DNA of 64,000 nt from an uncultured Alphaproteobacteria bacterium (GCA_944390315.1 CALXPO010000027.1:124001-188000), one strand, 5' to 3'. Positions 9,170 through 18,546 are shown, counted from the stretch's first letter. The notes: a model not told the origin generated them from the sequence alone. Numbers and translations: made by a program.

Positions 9170-9544
9170 ATGGGAAAGTCTAAAGATACAAGAAGACTGC
9201 AGGCAAATCAGGCTCAGGCGATTTGCAATGCATTGCGTACAAGTCCTCGTAAACTGAATTTGGTTGCTGAATCAATCCGTGGACTGGCTGTTGAGAAGGC
9301 AGTAGCCGAGTTAACTTTCTCAAAGAAGAGAATCGCAAAATCGGTATTGAAAGTTTTGCAATCCGCAATTGCAAACGCTGAAAACAATCATCAGTTAAAT
9401 ATTGATAAGCTTTATGTAAGTGAGGCTTATTGCGGAAAAGGTTTGGTAATGAAACGTATGCACGCAAGAGGACGCGGCAGAGGAGCAAGAGTTTTGAAAC
9501 CTTTCTCCAACATTACTATCGTTGTAACCGAGCGTGGGGAGTAA
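9170..9544 (+). CDS. rplV: 50S ribosomal protein L22
   Basis: 124-aa protein whose beta-hairpin lines the exit tunnel, a known site for macrolide resistance changes. Contains [17 protein letters not shown] and the C-terminal [25 protein letters not shown] block. The N-terminus has a short lysine-rich extension. The stop lies four bases before the chosen start of rpsC. Confidence 0.96.
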   Translation: MGKSKDTRRLQANQAQAICNALRTSPRKLNLVAESIRGLAVEKAVAELTFSKKRIAKSVLKVLQSAIANAENNHQLNIDKLYVSEAYCGKGLVMKRMHARGRGRGARVLKPFSNITIVVTERGE

Positions 9545-9548
9545 TCAG

Positions 9549-10217
9549 ATGGGACAGAAAGCAAATCCTACAAGTCTTCGTTTGGGAGTAAACCGCACTT
9601 GGGACTCTCGCTGGTATGCGGACGATAATTATGCCGATTACTTGCATGAAGACGTAAAAATTAAAGAATTTTTGAAGAATAAATTGGCTCAGGCCGGTAT
9701 CAGTAAAATAGTTATTGAACGTCCTGCCAAAAAAGCCAGAGTTACGATACATTCGGCTAGACCGGGTGTTGTTATCGGTAAGAAAGGTCAAGATATTGAG
9801 GCTTTAAGAAAAGAAATTCAGGCTTTGACATCTTCAGAAGTTCAATTGAATATTTTGGAAGTCAGAAAACCTGAACTAGACGCTCAATTGGTAGCTGATT
9901 CTGTTGCACAACAGTTGGAAAGACGTGTAGCTTTTCGTCGCGCCATGAAACGGGTTATGCAATCTGCTTTGCGTTTAGGAGCCGAAGGTATCAAGGTTAG
10001 CTGTTCAGGTCGTTTGGGCGGTGCCGAAATTGCCAGAACCGAACAATATCGTGAAGGTCGTGTTCCTTTGCACACCTTGCGCGCTGACATTGATTATGCA
10101 ACTTCAACTGCTCATACCACTTATGGTGCTTGCGGTGTTAAAGTCTGGATCTATAAGGGCGAGATTATGGCTCATGATCCGATGGCCCAGGACAAGAAGT
10201 TGGCAGAACAAAAGTAA
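9549..10217 (+). CDS. rpsC: 30S ribosomal protein S3
   Basis: 222-aa protein at the mRNA entry channel of the 30S head. Starts [13 protein letters not shown], has the KH-domain [13 protein letters not shown] region with the PGVVIGKKG loop, and the C-terminal [18 protein letters not shown] segment. I start at 9549, where the family N-terminus begins; an in-frame ATG at 9534 inside rplV would add five non-conserved residues. Confidence 0.97.
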   Translation: MGQKANPTSLRLGVNRTWDSRWYADDNYADYLHEDVKIKEFLKNKLAQAGISKIVIERPAKKARVTIHSARPGVVIGKKGQDIEALRKEIQALTSSEVQLNILEVRKPELDAQLVADSVAQQLERRVAFRRAMKRVMQSALRLGAEGIKVSCSGRLGGAEIARTEQYREGRVPLHTLRADIDYATSTAHTTYGACGVKVWIYKGEIMAHDPMAQDKKLAEQK

Positions 10218-10237
10218 AGATTGAGGATTGAAGTAAA

Positions 10238-10666
10238 ATGTTAAGTCCAAAAAGATTAAAATTCCGCAAGCAGCACAAAGGCCGTATTCACGGTCTGACC
10301 AAAGGCGGTGCGGAACTGAGTTTCGGAACATATGGATTGAAGGCTTTAACACCTGATCGTATTACAGCTCGTCAAATAGAAGCAGCTCGTCGTGCGATTA
10401 CCCGTGAAATGAAGAGAGCCGGAAGAGTATGGATTCGAATTTTCCCTGATGTACCGGTATCCGATAAACCAGCCGAAGTTCGTATGGGTAAAGGTAAAGG
10501 TTCGGTAGAATACTGGTGCGCCAGAGTGCATCCGGGTCGGATTATGTTTGAGATTGATGGTGTTAGTGAAGAAACAGCACGTACAGCTTTTGCACTTGGT
10601 GCTGCCAAACTCCCGATTAAAACAAAATTCGTAAAACGTCTTAATTCTGACCAAGGAGTAGCATAA
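10238..10666 (+). CDS. rplP: 50S ribosomal protein L16
   Basis: 142-aa protein near the A site of the 50S subunit. Starts [16 protein letters not shown] and contains [22 protein letters not shown] and the [18 protein letters not shown] loop; the GKGKG..W region includes the Arg hydroxylated by YcfD in some species. One base separates it from rpmC. Confidence 0.97.
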   Translation: MLSPKRLKFRKQHKGRIHGLTKGGAELSFGTYGLKALTPDRITARQIEAARRAITREMKRAGRVWIRIFPDVPVSDKPAEVRMGKGKGSVEYWCARVHPGRIMFEIDGVSEETARTAFALGAAKLPIKTKFVKRLNSDQGVA

Positions 10667-10667
10667 G

Positions 10668-10865
10668 ATGGCAAAAATAAAAGATCTTCGCAGCTTGACT
10701 GTTGATGAACTAGAAGGTAAATTACTTGAGCTTAAGAAAGAACAATTTAATCTTCGCGTTCAACAGTCTACCGGACAATTGCAAAATACGGCAAATGTTC
10801 GCAAAGTTCGCCGCGAAATTGCAAAAATCAACACGCTTTTAACCGAGCGTAAGAAGAATAGTTAG
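10668..10865 (+). CDS. rpmC: 50S ribosomal protein L29
   Basis: 65-aa two-helix protein near the tunnel exit. Begins [19 protein letters not shown] and contains [18 protein letters not shown] and [15 protein letters not shown], the full family pattern. Starts one base after the rplP stop. Confidence 0.95.
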   Translation: MAKIKDLRSLTVDELEGKLLELKKEQFNLRVQQSTGQLQNTANVRKVRREIAKINTLLTERKKNS

Positions 10866-10876
10866 GAGAAAAAGCT

Positions 10877-11116
10877 ATGCCTAAAAGAATTCTTCAAGGT
10901 GTTGTTGTAAGTGATAAACAGGACAAGACCGTTGTCGTTAAAGTTGAACGTCAGGTTATGCATCCGGTTTATAAAAAGTTCATCAAGAAAAGCAAAAAAT
11001 ATGCCGCTCATGATGAAAACAACCAGTTCAAAATTGGTGATGAAGTTAGAATTATTGAGGCCAAGCCTTATTCTAAGACCAAGACTTGGACCGTGTTAGT
11101 TGATAACGCCGAATAG
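10877..11116 (+). CDS. rpsQ: 30S ribosomal protein S17
   Basis: 79-aa OB-fold protein that binds 16S rRNA early. Contains [34 protein letters not shown] and the C-terminal [13 protein letters not shown] motif. Preceded by TTAGGAGAAAAAGCT and located between rpmC and rplN as in the standard order. Confidence 0.96.
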   Translation: MPKRILQGVVVSDKQDKTVVVKVERQVMHPVYKKFIKKSKKYAAHDENNQFKIGDEVRIIEAKPYSKTKTWTVLVDNAE

Positions 11117-11131
11117 AGAAGGAATAAAAAA

Positions 11132-11500
11132 ATGATACAAATGCAAACCAACCTGGATGTTGCAGATAACTCGGGAGCACGTCAGGTGCAGTGCATAAAG
11201 GTTCTTGGCGGTTCTAAAAGAATGCACGCAACCGTCGGTGACGTAATCGTAGTTTCGATTAAAGATGCATTGCCGAAGGGTCGTGTTAAGAAAGGCGACG
11301 TCCATAAAGCTGTTATCGTACGCACTGCAAGTGATATTCGCCGTAAAGACGGTTCTATTATCCGTTTTGACAGCAACGCTGCAGTTCTGATTAACAAGGA
11401 CGGAGAACCGATTGGTACCCGTATTTTTGGTCCTGTTACCAGAGAATTGCGTGCAAAGAAATTTATGAAAATAATTTCACTCGCACCGGAGGTATTATAA
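11132..11500 (+). CDS. rplN: 50S ribosomal protein L14
   Basis: 122-aa protein at the subunit interface that receives RsfS. Starts [17 protein letters not shown] and has [17 protein letters not shown] and the [13 protein letters not shown] block. Its last base is the first of rplX, so the two are coupled. Confidence 0.97.
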   Translation: MIQMQTNLDVADNSGARQVQCIKVLGGSKRMHATVGDVIVVSIKDALPKGRVKKGDVHKAVIVRTASDIRRKDGSIIRFDSNAAVLINKDGEPIGTRIFGPVTRELRAKKFMKIISLAPEVL

Positions 11501-11820
11501 TGAACCTTAAGTTAAAAGTAAAAAAAGGTGATCAGGTTATTGTTTTGTCTGGAGATGACAAAGGCAAAACCGGTGAGATCGTCAAAGCTATGCCGAAAGA
11601 AGGTAAAGTTGTTGTTCAAGGTGTAAACCTGGTAAAAAGACACACCAAACCGAGCCAAGTTTCGGCCGGCGGCATTATCACAAAAGAAGCACCGATTCAC
11701 GTTTCCAACGTTGCTTTGGTTGATTCCAAATCCGGAAAGGCAACTAAAGTCGGGTACAAGGAAGAGAACGGCCGCAAGGTTCGTTTTGCTCGTAAGTCTG
11801 GTGAAGTAATCGATAAATAA
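11500..11820 (+). CDS. rplX: 50S ribosomal protein L24
   Basis: 106-aa assembly initiator with a KOW motif ([20 protein letters not shown]). The [18 protein letters not shown] segment (here [14 protein letters not shown]) and the C-terminal [11 protein letters not shown] are present. The ATG overlaps the rplN stop by one base (TAATG). Confidence 0.96.
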   Translation: MNLKLKVKKGDQVIVLSGDDKGKTGEIVKAMPKEGKVVVQGVNLVKRHTKPSQVSAGGIITKEAPIHVSNVALVDSKSGKATKVGYKEENGRKVRFARKSGEVIDK

Positions 11821-11831
11821 GGAAGAGATTG

Positions 11832-12371
11832 ATGACAAATTTTGAAAAATTGTATGATGAGGTCATTAAGAAATCTCTCGTGGACAAATTCGGTTACACC
11901 AATAGCCACGAGATTCCTAAGCTGACCAAAATTGTCTTGAACATGGGCGTTGGTGACGCTGTTACAGACAAGAAAAAATTAACTAACGCAGCAGAAGAAA
12001 TGGGTTTGATTGCCGGTCAAAAACCGGTAATCACAAAAGCCCGCAAATCTATCGCTACCTTTAAGGTAAGAGAAGATATGCCGATTGGTTGCAAGGTTAC
12101 TTTGCGTAGAGAAAGAATGTATGAATTCTTGGAAAGATTGGTTAACATGGCTTTACCGAGAATTAGAGATTTCCACGGCATTCAAGGTAAGAACTTTGAC
12201 GGTCGCGGCAACTTTGCATTCGGCATTAAGGAACAGATTATTTTCCCCGAAATCAACTATGAAAAAGTTGATGCCGTACGCGGAATGGATATCGTAATCT
12301 GCACATCTGCTAAGTCTGACGAAGAAGCTAAGGCTTTGTTGTTGGGCTTTAACCTACCGATTAAGAAATAA
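11832..12371 (+). CDS. rplE: 50S ribosomal protein L5
   Basis: 179-aa protein that carries 5S rRNA into the central protuberance. Contains [34 protein letters not shown] and the [18 protein letters not shown] region. The ATG at 11832 is preferred over the TTG three bases upstream. Confidence 0.97.
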   Translation: MTNFEKLYDEVIKKSLVDKFGYTNSHEIPKLTKIVLNMGVGDAVTDKKKLTNAAEEMGLIAGQKPVITKARKSIATFKVREDMPIGCKVTLRRERMYEFLERLVNMALPRIRDFHGIQGKNFDGRGNFAFGIKEQIIFPEINYEKVDAVRGMDIVICTSAKSDEEAKALLLGFNLPIKK

Positions 12372-12385
12372 GCGGAGATTTTACA

Positions 12386-12691
12386 ATGGCAAAAAAGAGT
12401 TCTATATACAGAAACTTGAAAAGAATCCAAAAAGTTGAGAAGTTTGCCAATATTCGCAGCAAATTAGTTGCTGAGATTAAAGACAAAAATACTTCTCCTG
12501 AAGAAAGATTCAAAAAAGTATTAAAATTAGCCGAACTGCCTCGTAGCTCGTCAAGAGTTCGCATCAAAAATCGTTGCGAAAATACAGGTCGTTCCCGTGG
12601 TGTATACCGTAAATTTAAACTTTGCCGTAACGAATTGAGAAGAATGGCAAGTTTCGGTGAAATCCCCGGTTTAGTAAAATCAAGCTGGTAG
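12386..12691 (+). CDS. rpsN: 30S ribosomal protein S14, zinc-free type
   Basis: 101-aa 30S-head protein. This is the long form without the CxxC zinc knuckles of the short S14Z; it has [19 protein letters not shown] and the C-terminal [12 protein letters not shown]. The single-form gene in the spc position fits proteobacteria. Confidence 0.96.
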   Translation: MAKKSSIYRNLKRIQKVEKFANIRSKLVAEIKDKNTSPEERFKKVLKLAELPRSSSRVRIKNRCENTGRSRGVYRKFKLCRNELRRMASFGEIPGLVKSSW

Positions 12692-12708
12692 TAGGAGGTT
12701 TTTAGATT

Positions 12709-13107
12709 ATGTCTATGTCTGATCCTTTGGGCGATATGCTCACACGCATTAGAAACGCACAAAGCGCGAAGAAAAAGGAAGTCGTTTCTCCTGCTTCTCG
12801 CTTGCGTGAAAGCGTACTCGAAGTTCTTAAAAAAGAAGGCTATATCTTGGGATATGAAAAATATAATGTTCGTGCCGGTATAGATGAACTTCGTATTCAA
12901 TTGAAGTATCATGAAGGTGCTTCGGTTATTAATGAAATTTACCGTGTATCAACTCCGGGTCGTCGCGTTTATTCAAGCGTTAAAGATTTGCCGAGAGTAT
13001 ATAACGGCTTGGGTATTTCGATTATTTCGACCCCGCAAGGCGTTATGAGCGACAATGAAGCCAGAAAGGCTAATGTCGGCGGTGAAATTTTGTGTCAAGT
13101 ATTTTAA
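12709..13107 (+). CDS. rpsH: 30S ribosomal protein S8
   Basis: 132-aa 16S rRNA-binding protein; in enterobacteria it autoregulates the spc operon at the rplE start. Contains [15 protein letters not shown] and [32 protein letters not shown] elements (only part quoted: [11 protein letters not shown]). Two in-frame ATGs (12709, 12715) are possible; the first has a GTAGGAGG Shine-Dalgarno at 10-base spacing. Confidence 0.97.
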   Translation: MSMSDPLGDMLTRIRNAQSAKKKEVVSPASRLRESVLEVLKKEGYILGYEKYNVRAGIDELRIQLKYHEGASVINEIYRVSTPGRRVYSSVKDLPRVYNGLGISIISTPQGVMSDNEARKANVGGEILCQVF

Positions 13108-13122
13108 TTAGGGAGAATTGGT

Positions 13123-13662
13123 ATGTCTAGAGTTGGAAAATATCCAGTTATCATCCCTGAAGGTGTTACCGTAAGTATCGAAAACAATGTTGTTACCGCA
13201 AAAGGTAAAAACGGTGAATTGAAATTTGTTTTTGATGACGGTATGGTTAATGCCAAATTGGAAGACAATAAAGTTGTGGTTGCTCCTTTGCACCAATCAC
13301 AACAAGCCCGTGCTTTATGGGGAACGACCAGAGCCCAGATTAACTCTATCATCAAGGGTGTCAGCGAAGGCTTTACCAAACAATTAGAGCTTATCGGTGT
13401 TGGTTATAAAGCCAGAATGGAAGGAAGCAATAAGTTGGTTCTTTCTCTCGGTTTTTCGCATGATATTATTTTTGATGCTCCCGAGGGTATCAAAATCACT
13501 TGCGTATCTCCGACACAGCTTAATGTTTTCGGCGCTGATAAACAACTTGTAGGTCAGGTTGCGGATAAAATTCGTGAATACAGAAAACCTGAACCTTACA
13601 AAGGTAAAGGCGTAAAATATGTCGGTCAGTATGTCCGTCGTAAAGAAGGCAAGAAAAAATAA
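13123..13662 (+). CDS. rplF: 50S ribosomal protein L6
   Basis: 179-aa two-domain protein near the GTPase-associated centre. Starts [15 protein letters not shown]; contains [18 protein letters not shown] and the family signature [23 protein letters not shown]. Standard length and place. Confidence 0.97.
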   Translation: MSRVGKYPVIIPEGVTVSIENNVVTAKGKNGELKFVFDDGMVNAKLEDNKVVVAPLHQSQQARALWGTTRAQINSIIKGVSEGFTKQLELIGVGYKARMEGSNKLVLSLGFSHDIIFDAPEGIKITCVSPTQLNVFGADKQLVGQVADKIREYRKPEPYKGKGVKYVGQYVRRKEGKKK

Positions 13663-13673
13663 GGAATAGTTTA

Positions 13674-14036
13674 ATGAATACGCCAAGAAAATTGTTTAAG
13701 AAAAGACAAGCTCGCGCAAGAACAGCTTTGAAAAACGCTGCTAACGGAAAAATGAGATTATCCGTATTCCGCAGCGGTAAGCATATCTATGCGCAAATCA
13801 TTGACGACATTAAAGGTGTGACTGTTGCTTCAGCTTCTACTTTAGATAAAGAAGTAAGAGAAAATCTGAAGAAAACTTCTACCGTTGAAGCAGCTGGTGT
13901 TATCGGAAAAACTGTTGCCGAAAGAGCATTAAAATCGGGTGTAAGCGAAGTGGTCTTTGATCGCGGCGGTTACATTTTCCACGGTCGTGTAAAGGCCTTG
14001 GCCGAAGCTGCTCGTGAAGCTGGTTTGAAATTTTAG
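13674..14036 (+). CDS. rplR: 50S ribosomal protein L18
   Basis: 120-aa 5S rRNA-binding protein. Has [18 protein letters not shown], the [27 protein letters not shown]-terminus in the usual place (partly quoted), and a basic N-terminus for 5S rRNA contact. Eleven bases separate it from rplF. Confidence 0.96.
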   Translation: MNTPRKLFKKRQARARTALKNAANGKMRLSVFRSGKHIYAQIIDDIKGVTVASASTLDKEVRENLKKTSTVEAAGVIGKTVAERALKSGVSEVVFDRGGYIFHGRVKALAEAAREAGLKF

Positions 14037-14047
14037 GAGATAGAGAA

Positions 14048-14611
14048 ATGGCACAAGCTGCAGATCGTCGTAAAACAGAAAAAAAAGAAGAATTGGTTGA
14101 AAAACTGGTTCATATTAACCGCGTTGCCAAAACCGTAAAAGGCGGACGCAATATGTCTTTTGCCGCCGTTGTCGTTGTCGGTGACCAAAAAGGTCGTGTT
14201 GGCTTTGGTTCCGGTAAAGCTGCCGAAGTTCCCGAAGCTATTACAAAAGCTACCAACGAAGCAAAGAAAAATATGGTTCGCATTCCTTTGCGTGAAGGCA
14301 GAACTTTGCATCATGATGTTGCCGGTCATTTCGGTGCCGGAAAAGTTGTTTTGAGAACAGCTCCTGCCGGTACCGGTGTTATTGCCGGTGGTCCGATGCG
14401 TGCAATCTTTGAAGTTTTGGGTGTTCAGGACGTGGTTGCAAAATCTTTGGGTTCTAATAATCCGTACAATATGATTAAAGCTACTTTTGATGCTTTGTTG
14501 TCTATCAATTCTCCGAGAATGATTGCCGCAAAGAGAGGTAAAAAAGTTGGTGATATTGTAAGCCGCAGAGAGAGCTCTGCCGGTGCAAAAGCTGAAAAAG
14601 AGGAGGCTTAA
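14048..14611 (+). CDS. rpsE: 30S ribosomal protein S5
   Basis: 187-aa protein of the decoding region; contains the RNA-binding [19 protein letters not shown] loop, known in other species as a spectinomycin and fidelity site, and the [20 protein letters not shown] region. The C-terminal Ala/Glu/Lys tail is slightly long. Standard spc operon position. Confidence 0.97.
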   Translation: MAQAADRRKTEKKEELVEKLVHINRVAKTVKGGRNMSFAAVVVVGDQKGRVGFGSGKAAEVPEAITKATNEAKKNMVRIPLREGRTLHHDVAGHFGAGKVVLRTAPAGTGVIAGGPMRAIFEVLGVQDVVAKSLGSNNPYNMIKATFDALLSINSPRMIAAKRGKKVGDIVSRRESSAGAKAEKEEA

Positions 14612-14614
14612 TCA

Positions 14615-14797
14615 ATGGCTGAAAAGAAAATAAAAGTTAAGCAGGTTGCCAGTCCTATCGGACGTCCGGCCAAACAAGAAGCCATTTTAATCGGACTGGG
14701 ACTGAACAAGATGAATAAGGTAGTTGAGTTGGAAGATACTCCGGCTATCCGCGGAATGATTAACAAGATTCCGCATCTTGTTAAAATTGTGGATTAA
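14615..14797 (+). CDS. rpmD: 50S ribosomal protein L30
   Basis: 60-aa protein. Pattern [24 protein letters not shown], followed by [21 protein letters not shown] and LVKIV, is the short bacterial L30. Three bases after the rpsE stop. Confidence 0.94.
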   Translation: MAEKKIKVKQVASPIGRPAKQEAILIGLGLNKMNKVVELEDTPAIRGMINKIPHLVKIVD

Positions 14798-14808
14798 TCA
14801 ACCGGAAA

Positions 14809-14830
14809 GGAAAGGGCTTTGTCCCTTTCC
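14809..14830 (+). other. hairpin between rpmD and rplO
   Basis: Perfect 8-bp stem GGAAAGGG/CCCTTTCC with a six-base loop and no T-run, so not a terminator. It may mark an RNA processing or stabilising site within the operon mRNA. Confidence 0.55.
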
Positions 14831-14857
14831 ACCCGAGTTATAAATTAGGTGAAAAAA

Positions 14858-15316
14858 ATGAAACTTAACGAATTAAAAGATAACTGCGGGGCAACAAAGG
14901 ACCGTATCAGAGTTGGTCGCGGTATCGGAAGCGGTAAAGGTAAAACTTCCGGTCACGGTCAAAAAGGTCAGAAAGCCCGTAGTGGTGTCGCCATTAACGG
15001 ATTTGAAGGTGGTCAGATGCCGATTTACCGCAGACTTCCAAAACGCGGTTTCAAAAATCCGTTTGCTAAGGTTTTTGCGGTTGTTAATCTTGACACTTTG
15101 CAAACAGCCATTGATGCAGGTAAGTTAAAAGCTGATGCTGTTGATTTGGCCGCTTTGTCAAATGCAGGTCTTGTTACAAAAGCATATGACGGTGTTCGTT
15201 TGCTTGCTCGCGGTGCAGTCACAACTGCTGTTACAATTTCGGTTAATTCTGCTTCTAAAGCAGCTATTGCCGCAATTGAAAAAGCCGGCGGTAAAGTAAA
15301 TATTGTCGAGGCTTAG
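14858..15316 (+). CDS. rplO: 50S ribosomal protein L15
   Basis: 152-aa late-assembly 23S rRNA-binding protein. Starts [20 protein letters not shown], with the Gly-rich [22 protein letters not shown] region and [18 protein letters not shown]. The ATG at 14858 fits the family N-terminus better than the GTG nine bases upstream. In most relatives secY follows directly; here a strong terminator and 1.2 kb of relic sequence follow instead. Confidence 0.97.
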   Translation: MKLNELKDNCGATKDRIRVGRGIGSGKGKTSGHGQKGQKARSGVAINGFEGGQMPIYRRLPKRGFKNPFAKVFAVVNLDTLQTAIDAGKLKADAVDLAALSNAGLVTKAYDGVRLLARGAVTTAVTISVNSASKAAIAAIEKAGGKVNIVEA

Positions 15317-15333
15317 GGCAAATTGATATTTTG

Positions 15334-15362
15334 AAAACCCCGCTTTGAAAGCGGGGTTTTTT
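15334..15362 (+). terminator. terminator after rplO
   Basis: AAAACCCCGC/GCGGGGTTTTTT stem around a seven-base loop. It would end the S10-spc transcript before secY. Confidence 0.92.
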
Positions 15363-15380
15363 GTATCTAGAAAACTACCG

Positions 15381-15400
15381 GCTAAGCCTGTGGGTTTCTT
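15381..15400 (+). other. candidate insertion-sequence end hairpin
   Basis: GCTAAGCC-TGTG-GGTTTCT forms a small hairpin with one G-T pair. A related GCTAAGCC-GGCT-GGCTTCT occurs at 25970. It lies about 120 bp before the IS200-type relic and could be its left end; this is inference. Confidence 0.3.
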
Positions 15401-15453
15401 TTTGTAATCAAAATACGCTTGCAAGATGAGTGTGTTGATGAGCTTACATAAAC

Positions 15454-15511
15454 ACTCCTTTGCTAAATTAAGTTAGACGGTCTGGAAAAAGTCTAACAAA
15501 AGCAAAGGAGT
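15454..15511 (+). promoter_or_regulatory. hairpin sequestering the tnpA Shine-Dalgarno
   Basis: Outer stem ACTCCTTTGCT/AGCAAAGGAGT (11 bp, perfect) and inner stem GTTAGAC/GTCTAAC (7 bp). The AAGGAG at 15505-15510 lies inside the outer stem and the ATG of the decayed transposase is at 15518. A leader structure hiding the ribosome site is established for IS200, which holds transposase synthesis very low. Confidence 0.75.
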
Positions 15512-15517
15512 TTTTTT

Positions 15518-15745
15518 ATGAACACACATACAATGGCACACACGATATGAAACTCAAAATTATCATGTCGTTTTCGCCCAGAAATATAGGAGAAAAGCCA
15601 TTTACAGAGGTCGTCGCTAGAAATAGGTCAGAAATTTTAAGAGAATTGTGGCGGGAGCATAACGGAAGTGCATATTTAGCGGGAGATTAATGTTTGTAAG
15701 TCGACATATAATGCGCTTCAAGACAAAAAACAGCTTTGTGACATG
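15518..15745 (+). pseudogene. tnpA: decayed IS200-family transposase (TnpA, Y1 HUH)
   Basis: Remnant of an IS200/IS605-type single-strand transposase. From the ATG the frame reads MNTHTMAHT then stops; one base over it continues as RYETQNYHVVFAQKYRRKAIY, the conserved TnpA N-terminus, then shifts again to EVVARNRSEILRELW and later to a decayed EI-NVC stretch. At least three frameshifts or stops and loss of the C-terminal catalytic Tyr region make it inactive. It sits in the break between rplO and secY, together with its hairpin leader and a repeat copy. Confidence 0.8.
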
Positions 15746-15830
15746 AAACAATGAAAAAGGCAATAGTTTGGTATTTAGATAAGACTTTATGAATGTCGCA
15801 TAAGGAGGAAAAAGAATAGTTTGTTGATTA

Positions 15831-16056
15831 TATTTATTTTTACAGAAAATCCAGAGTTTACTAACCGATGTTTTCGCCATCGGTTGGGTCATGTTGAAGC
15901 CAAAAGCATGAGTTATGCCGTTGATTACCGCAAAAATATGTTTGTTTTGTTCAGGAGCATAAAATTGCTTTCTACACCGCTCCAAGCCAACAAACGTCTC
16001 TCACTGCGAGGTTGTAGCTGATTTAGACACCTCAGTTTATTGGAGGATATTTATTT
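15831..16056 (+). repeat. dispersed hairpin element, copy C, interrupted
   Basis: Starts TATTTATTTTTACAGAAAAT and ends TTTATTGGAGGATATTTATTT like the other copies, but the middle (first hairpin 3' arm and second hairpin) is replaced by ~105 bp of O-acyltransferase gene sequence. The third and later segments resume at CACCGCTCCAAGCCAAC. Confidence 0.75.
15866..15971 (+). pseudogene. fragment of an MBOAT O-acyltransferase gene
   Basis: The translated stretch AKSMSYAVDYRKNMF matches ESMSYAVDYLKNMF of the intact MBOAT gene at 31007-32413; at DNA level 15873-15970 follows 32103-32200 with roughly four bases in five identical and small indels. It is a gene scrap embedded in repeat copy C and not expressed as such. 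The difference from the intact gene suggests it came from another copy or is old. Confidence 0.8.
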
Positions 16057-16423
16057 TGCAGAAGTTTGTCTTGAATATGTTGGATAGGTTGTGTGTTAAA
16101 AAAGATAGAGTATCGTGCAAAATTTTAAGAGCAAATTTTTGAAAAATTTAGGTCAGAATCGTTGTTAAAATCTTAATGTTTTTAAGTAGTTTTCAGTATA
16201 AGATCTTTATGAATTGTTTGTAATTTGATATTAAAAATCTGAATAAAATTTATGAAAAAGCAGATATTAAAATTTATACCGATAAGAGTATATAGCAATC
16301 GAATTTTTCGGAAAAATGTGTTTTATGATTTTTCAAAACATTATATTTTTTTGGGGGTATAATAAGACAAAAATGAAGTATGATAATAAAGACAGCAAAA
16401 TGTTGAGGATTAAGAGAAAGTTG
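16057..16423. other. AT-rich gene-free stretch before secY
   Basis: About 370 bp with no ORF, no clear hairpin and no similarity to other parts of the window that I can see. It probably is decayed sequence from the insertion history of the rplO-secY break. Confidence 0.4.
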
Positions 16424-16452
16424 TTGCAATAATAAAAAAAATGTGTATTAGA
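16424..16452 (+). promoter_or_regulatory. candidate promoter of secY
   Basis: TTGCAA at 16424 with a weak TATTAG/ATTAGA -10 box 16-17 bases downstream, about 60 bp before the secY ATG. The -35 box equals those before rpsJ and rplQ. Confidence 0.4.
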
Positions 16453-16513
16453 TTATCTCCAAATGGGCCTATTTGTGCCCAAATTCGTTTATTTTAAATA
16501 TAAGGAAATAGAA

Positions 16514-17872
16514 ATGGTATCATTAGCAGAAAAAATGGCCGCTAATTTGGATATGTCGGTCTTTGGTAAAGCTGAAGAACTCAAAAAAAGACTGTGGTTT
16601 ACAATTTTGGCTTTGATTGTTTTCCGTCTGGGAACGTTTATTCCGTTGCCCGGAATTGATCCTCAAATTTTGGCAGATATTTTTGACCGCAATTCAAACG
16701 GTATTTTAGGTATGTTTAATATGTTCGCCGGTGGTGCGCTTGAACGTATGACTATTTTTGCCTTAAATATTATGCCATATATCTCGGCTTCCATTATTCT
16801 GCAACTCGGACAGTCGGTTATTCCGTCTTTGTCTGCTTTGAAAAAAGAAGGCGAGGCCGGACATCGTAAAATGGTTCATTATACCAAAATGCTGACTGTT
16901 TTGATTACCATTATTCAAGGCTACGGAATTGCCGTCGGTTTAGAGGGTATGGTCGGCAGTGCCGGTGTTTCCGCCGTCGTTATGCCGGGTTTCGTATTTA
17001 AATTTACGACCATCGTTTCTTTGGTCGGCGGTACCATGTTTATTGTTTGGTTGGGCGATCAAATTACTTCACGCGGCGTCGGCAACGGATCTTCTTTAAT
17101 CATCACCGTCGGTATTATTGCAAATATTCCAAGTGCCTTGGCTCAAACTTTTGAACTGGGACGCGTAGGCTCAATGTCGATTTGGGTCATTATGTTGTTG
17201 ATGTTTATGGTCGTTGCTTTGATTTACATTATTGTCTTTGTTGAAAGAGCTCAAAGAAAAATTACGATTCAATATCCAAAACGTCAAATTGGTCCGAGAA
17301 TGATGTCTTCTGCCGAAAGCTCGCACTTGCCGCTCAAAATTAATCCTACCGGTGTTATTCCTCCGATTTTTGCCAGCTCGTTGCTGTTATTGCCGATTAC
17401 AATTGCTAATTTTTCGGCTAACAATGGTCCGAGTTGGGCGCAAACACTCAGTCAATTGCTCGGACACGGACAGCCGCTTTATCTTACATTATATGCTGCT
17501 TTGATTATATTCTTTTCGTTCTTCTATACGGCTGTTGTGTTTAATCCGGAAGAAACTGCCGAAAATTTGAAAAAACACGGTGGCTTTATTGCCGGAATAC
17601 GTCCGGGTAAGAATACGGCGGAATATTTGGACTATGTTATTACACGTTTGACAGTTGTCGGAGCTGTTTATTTGACGGCTTTGTGCATTTTGCCTGAAAT
17701 CTTGATTTCAAAACTGTCCGTCCCCTTTGTTTTGGGCGGAACAACATTGCTCATCGTTGTTCAGGTTACAATGGATTTTGTGGCTCAGGTTCAAACTCAC
17801 CTTATTGCTTATCAATATGAGGGACTTTTGAAAAAAGCTGCATTGGTTAATAAAAAAGGAAAGCGAAAATAA
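16514..17872 (+). CDS. secY: protein translocase subunit SecY
   Basis: Central channel of the SecYEG translocon, inner membrane. The 452-aa product has ten hydrophobic segments, the first after KKRLWFTILALIVFRLGTFIPLPG, a plug-region GGALERMTIFALNIMPYISASI stretch and the cytosolic VERAQRKITIQYPKR loop that contacts SecA and ribosomes. I start at 16514 (MVSLAEKMAANL, with AAGGAAATAG upstream) and not at the longer in-frame ATG at 16463. It overlaps adk by one base. Here it begins a new transcription unit instead of following rplO. Confidence 0.97.
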   Translation: MVSLAEKMAANLDMSVFGKAEELKKRLWFTILALIVFRLGTFIPLPGIDPQILADIFDRNSNGILGMFNMFAGGALERMTIFALNIMPYISASIILQLGQSVIPSLSALKKEGEAGHRKMVHYTKMLTVLITIIQGYGIAVGLEGMVGSAGVSAVVMPGFVFKFTTIVSLVGGTMFIVWLGDQITSRGVGNGSSLIITVGIIANIPSALAQTFELGRVGSMSIWVIMLLMFMVVALIYIIVFVERAQRKITIQYPKRQIGPRMMSSAESSHLPLKINPTGVIPPIFASSLLLLPITIANFSANNGPSWAQTLSQLLGHGQPLYLTLYAALIIFFSFFYTAVVFNPEETAENLKKHGGFIAGIRPGKNTAEYLDYVITRLTVVGAVYLTALCILPEILISKLSVPFVLGGTTLLIVVQVTMDFVAQVQTHLIAYQYEGLLKKAALVNKKGKRK

Positions 17873-18546
17873 TGAGTTTTAAAAACGGAAACGGACTACA
17901 TCTGGTTATGACCGGTGCTCCCGGAACCGGAAAAGGAACTCAAGCAGGAGTTCTAAAACGTAAATACGGCGTAGCTCACCTCTCAACGGGTGAAATGTTG
18001 CGTGAAGAAGTAAAAAAAGGAACCGAAATCGGAAATCAGTTAAAAGATCATTTAGCGGCAGGAGGCTTTGCACCTGATGATTTGATGATTAAGATGGTTT
18101 CGGCTCGTATTGAAGAACCTGATTGTGCCAAAGGGTTTATTCTGGATGGCTTTCCGAGAACGCTGGCTCAAGCAGAAGTTCTGCAGACCATGTTGTCGAA
18201 TAAAGGCATCACTTTGGATGCCGTCATCGAAATTATCGTGCCAGATGATGTTATCATTGACAGAATTTTAGGACGCTATACTTGCGTGACTTGCGGTGAA
18301 AGTTACAGTGATAAATATCACAAGCCCAAAGTTGAGGGAGTTTGTGATGTTTGCGGCGGACATAAATTTTCCAGACGACTCGATGACACCAAAGAAACAA
18401 TAGAACGTCGCTTAAATAAATATCGTAATTTTACTTATCCGACGATAGAATATTATAAACAAAACGGCTTGCTCCGCAGTGTTGACGGAAACGGACCAGT
18501 CGAGGTCGTCGCTCAGAGAATTGAACAAGCCTTGAAAAAGGAATAA
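17872..18546 (+). CDS. adk: adenylate kinase, zinc-type lid
   Basis: Interconverts ATP + AMP and 2 ADP. The 224-aa product has P-loop GAPGTGKGTQAG, the DGFPRTLAQAE segment and a long LID with four cysteines (CVTCGESYS and CDVCGG), indicating a structural zinc as in Gram-positive and several alphaproteobacterial enzymes. TAATG overlap with secY. secY-adk-rpsM is a classic order. Confidence 0.97.
   Translation: MSFKNGNGLHLVMTGAPGTGKGTQAGVLKRKYGVAHLSTGEMLREEVKKGTEIGNQLKDHLAAGGFAPDDLMIKMVSARIEEPDCAKGFILDGFPRTLAQAEVLQTMLSNKGITLDAVIEIIVPDDVIIDRILGRYTCVTCGESYSDKYHKPKVEGVCDVCGGHKFSRRLDDTKETIERRLNKYRNFTYPTIEYYKQNGLLRSVDGNGPVEVVAQRIEQALKKE

Noticed and set aside
15617..15985. Minus-strand ORF of 122 aa opposite the IS relic and MBOAT fragment
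   Set aside because: It lies across three unrelated relics (transposase, repeat, MBOAT scrap), has no Shine-Dalgarno and no motif; only the opposite strand carries recognisable sequence.
16463..16513. Longer SecY N-terminus from ATG 16463
   Set aside because: Adds 17 residues not found in SecY; the ATG at 16514 has AAGGAA upstream and starts the conserved part.
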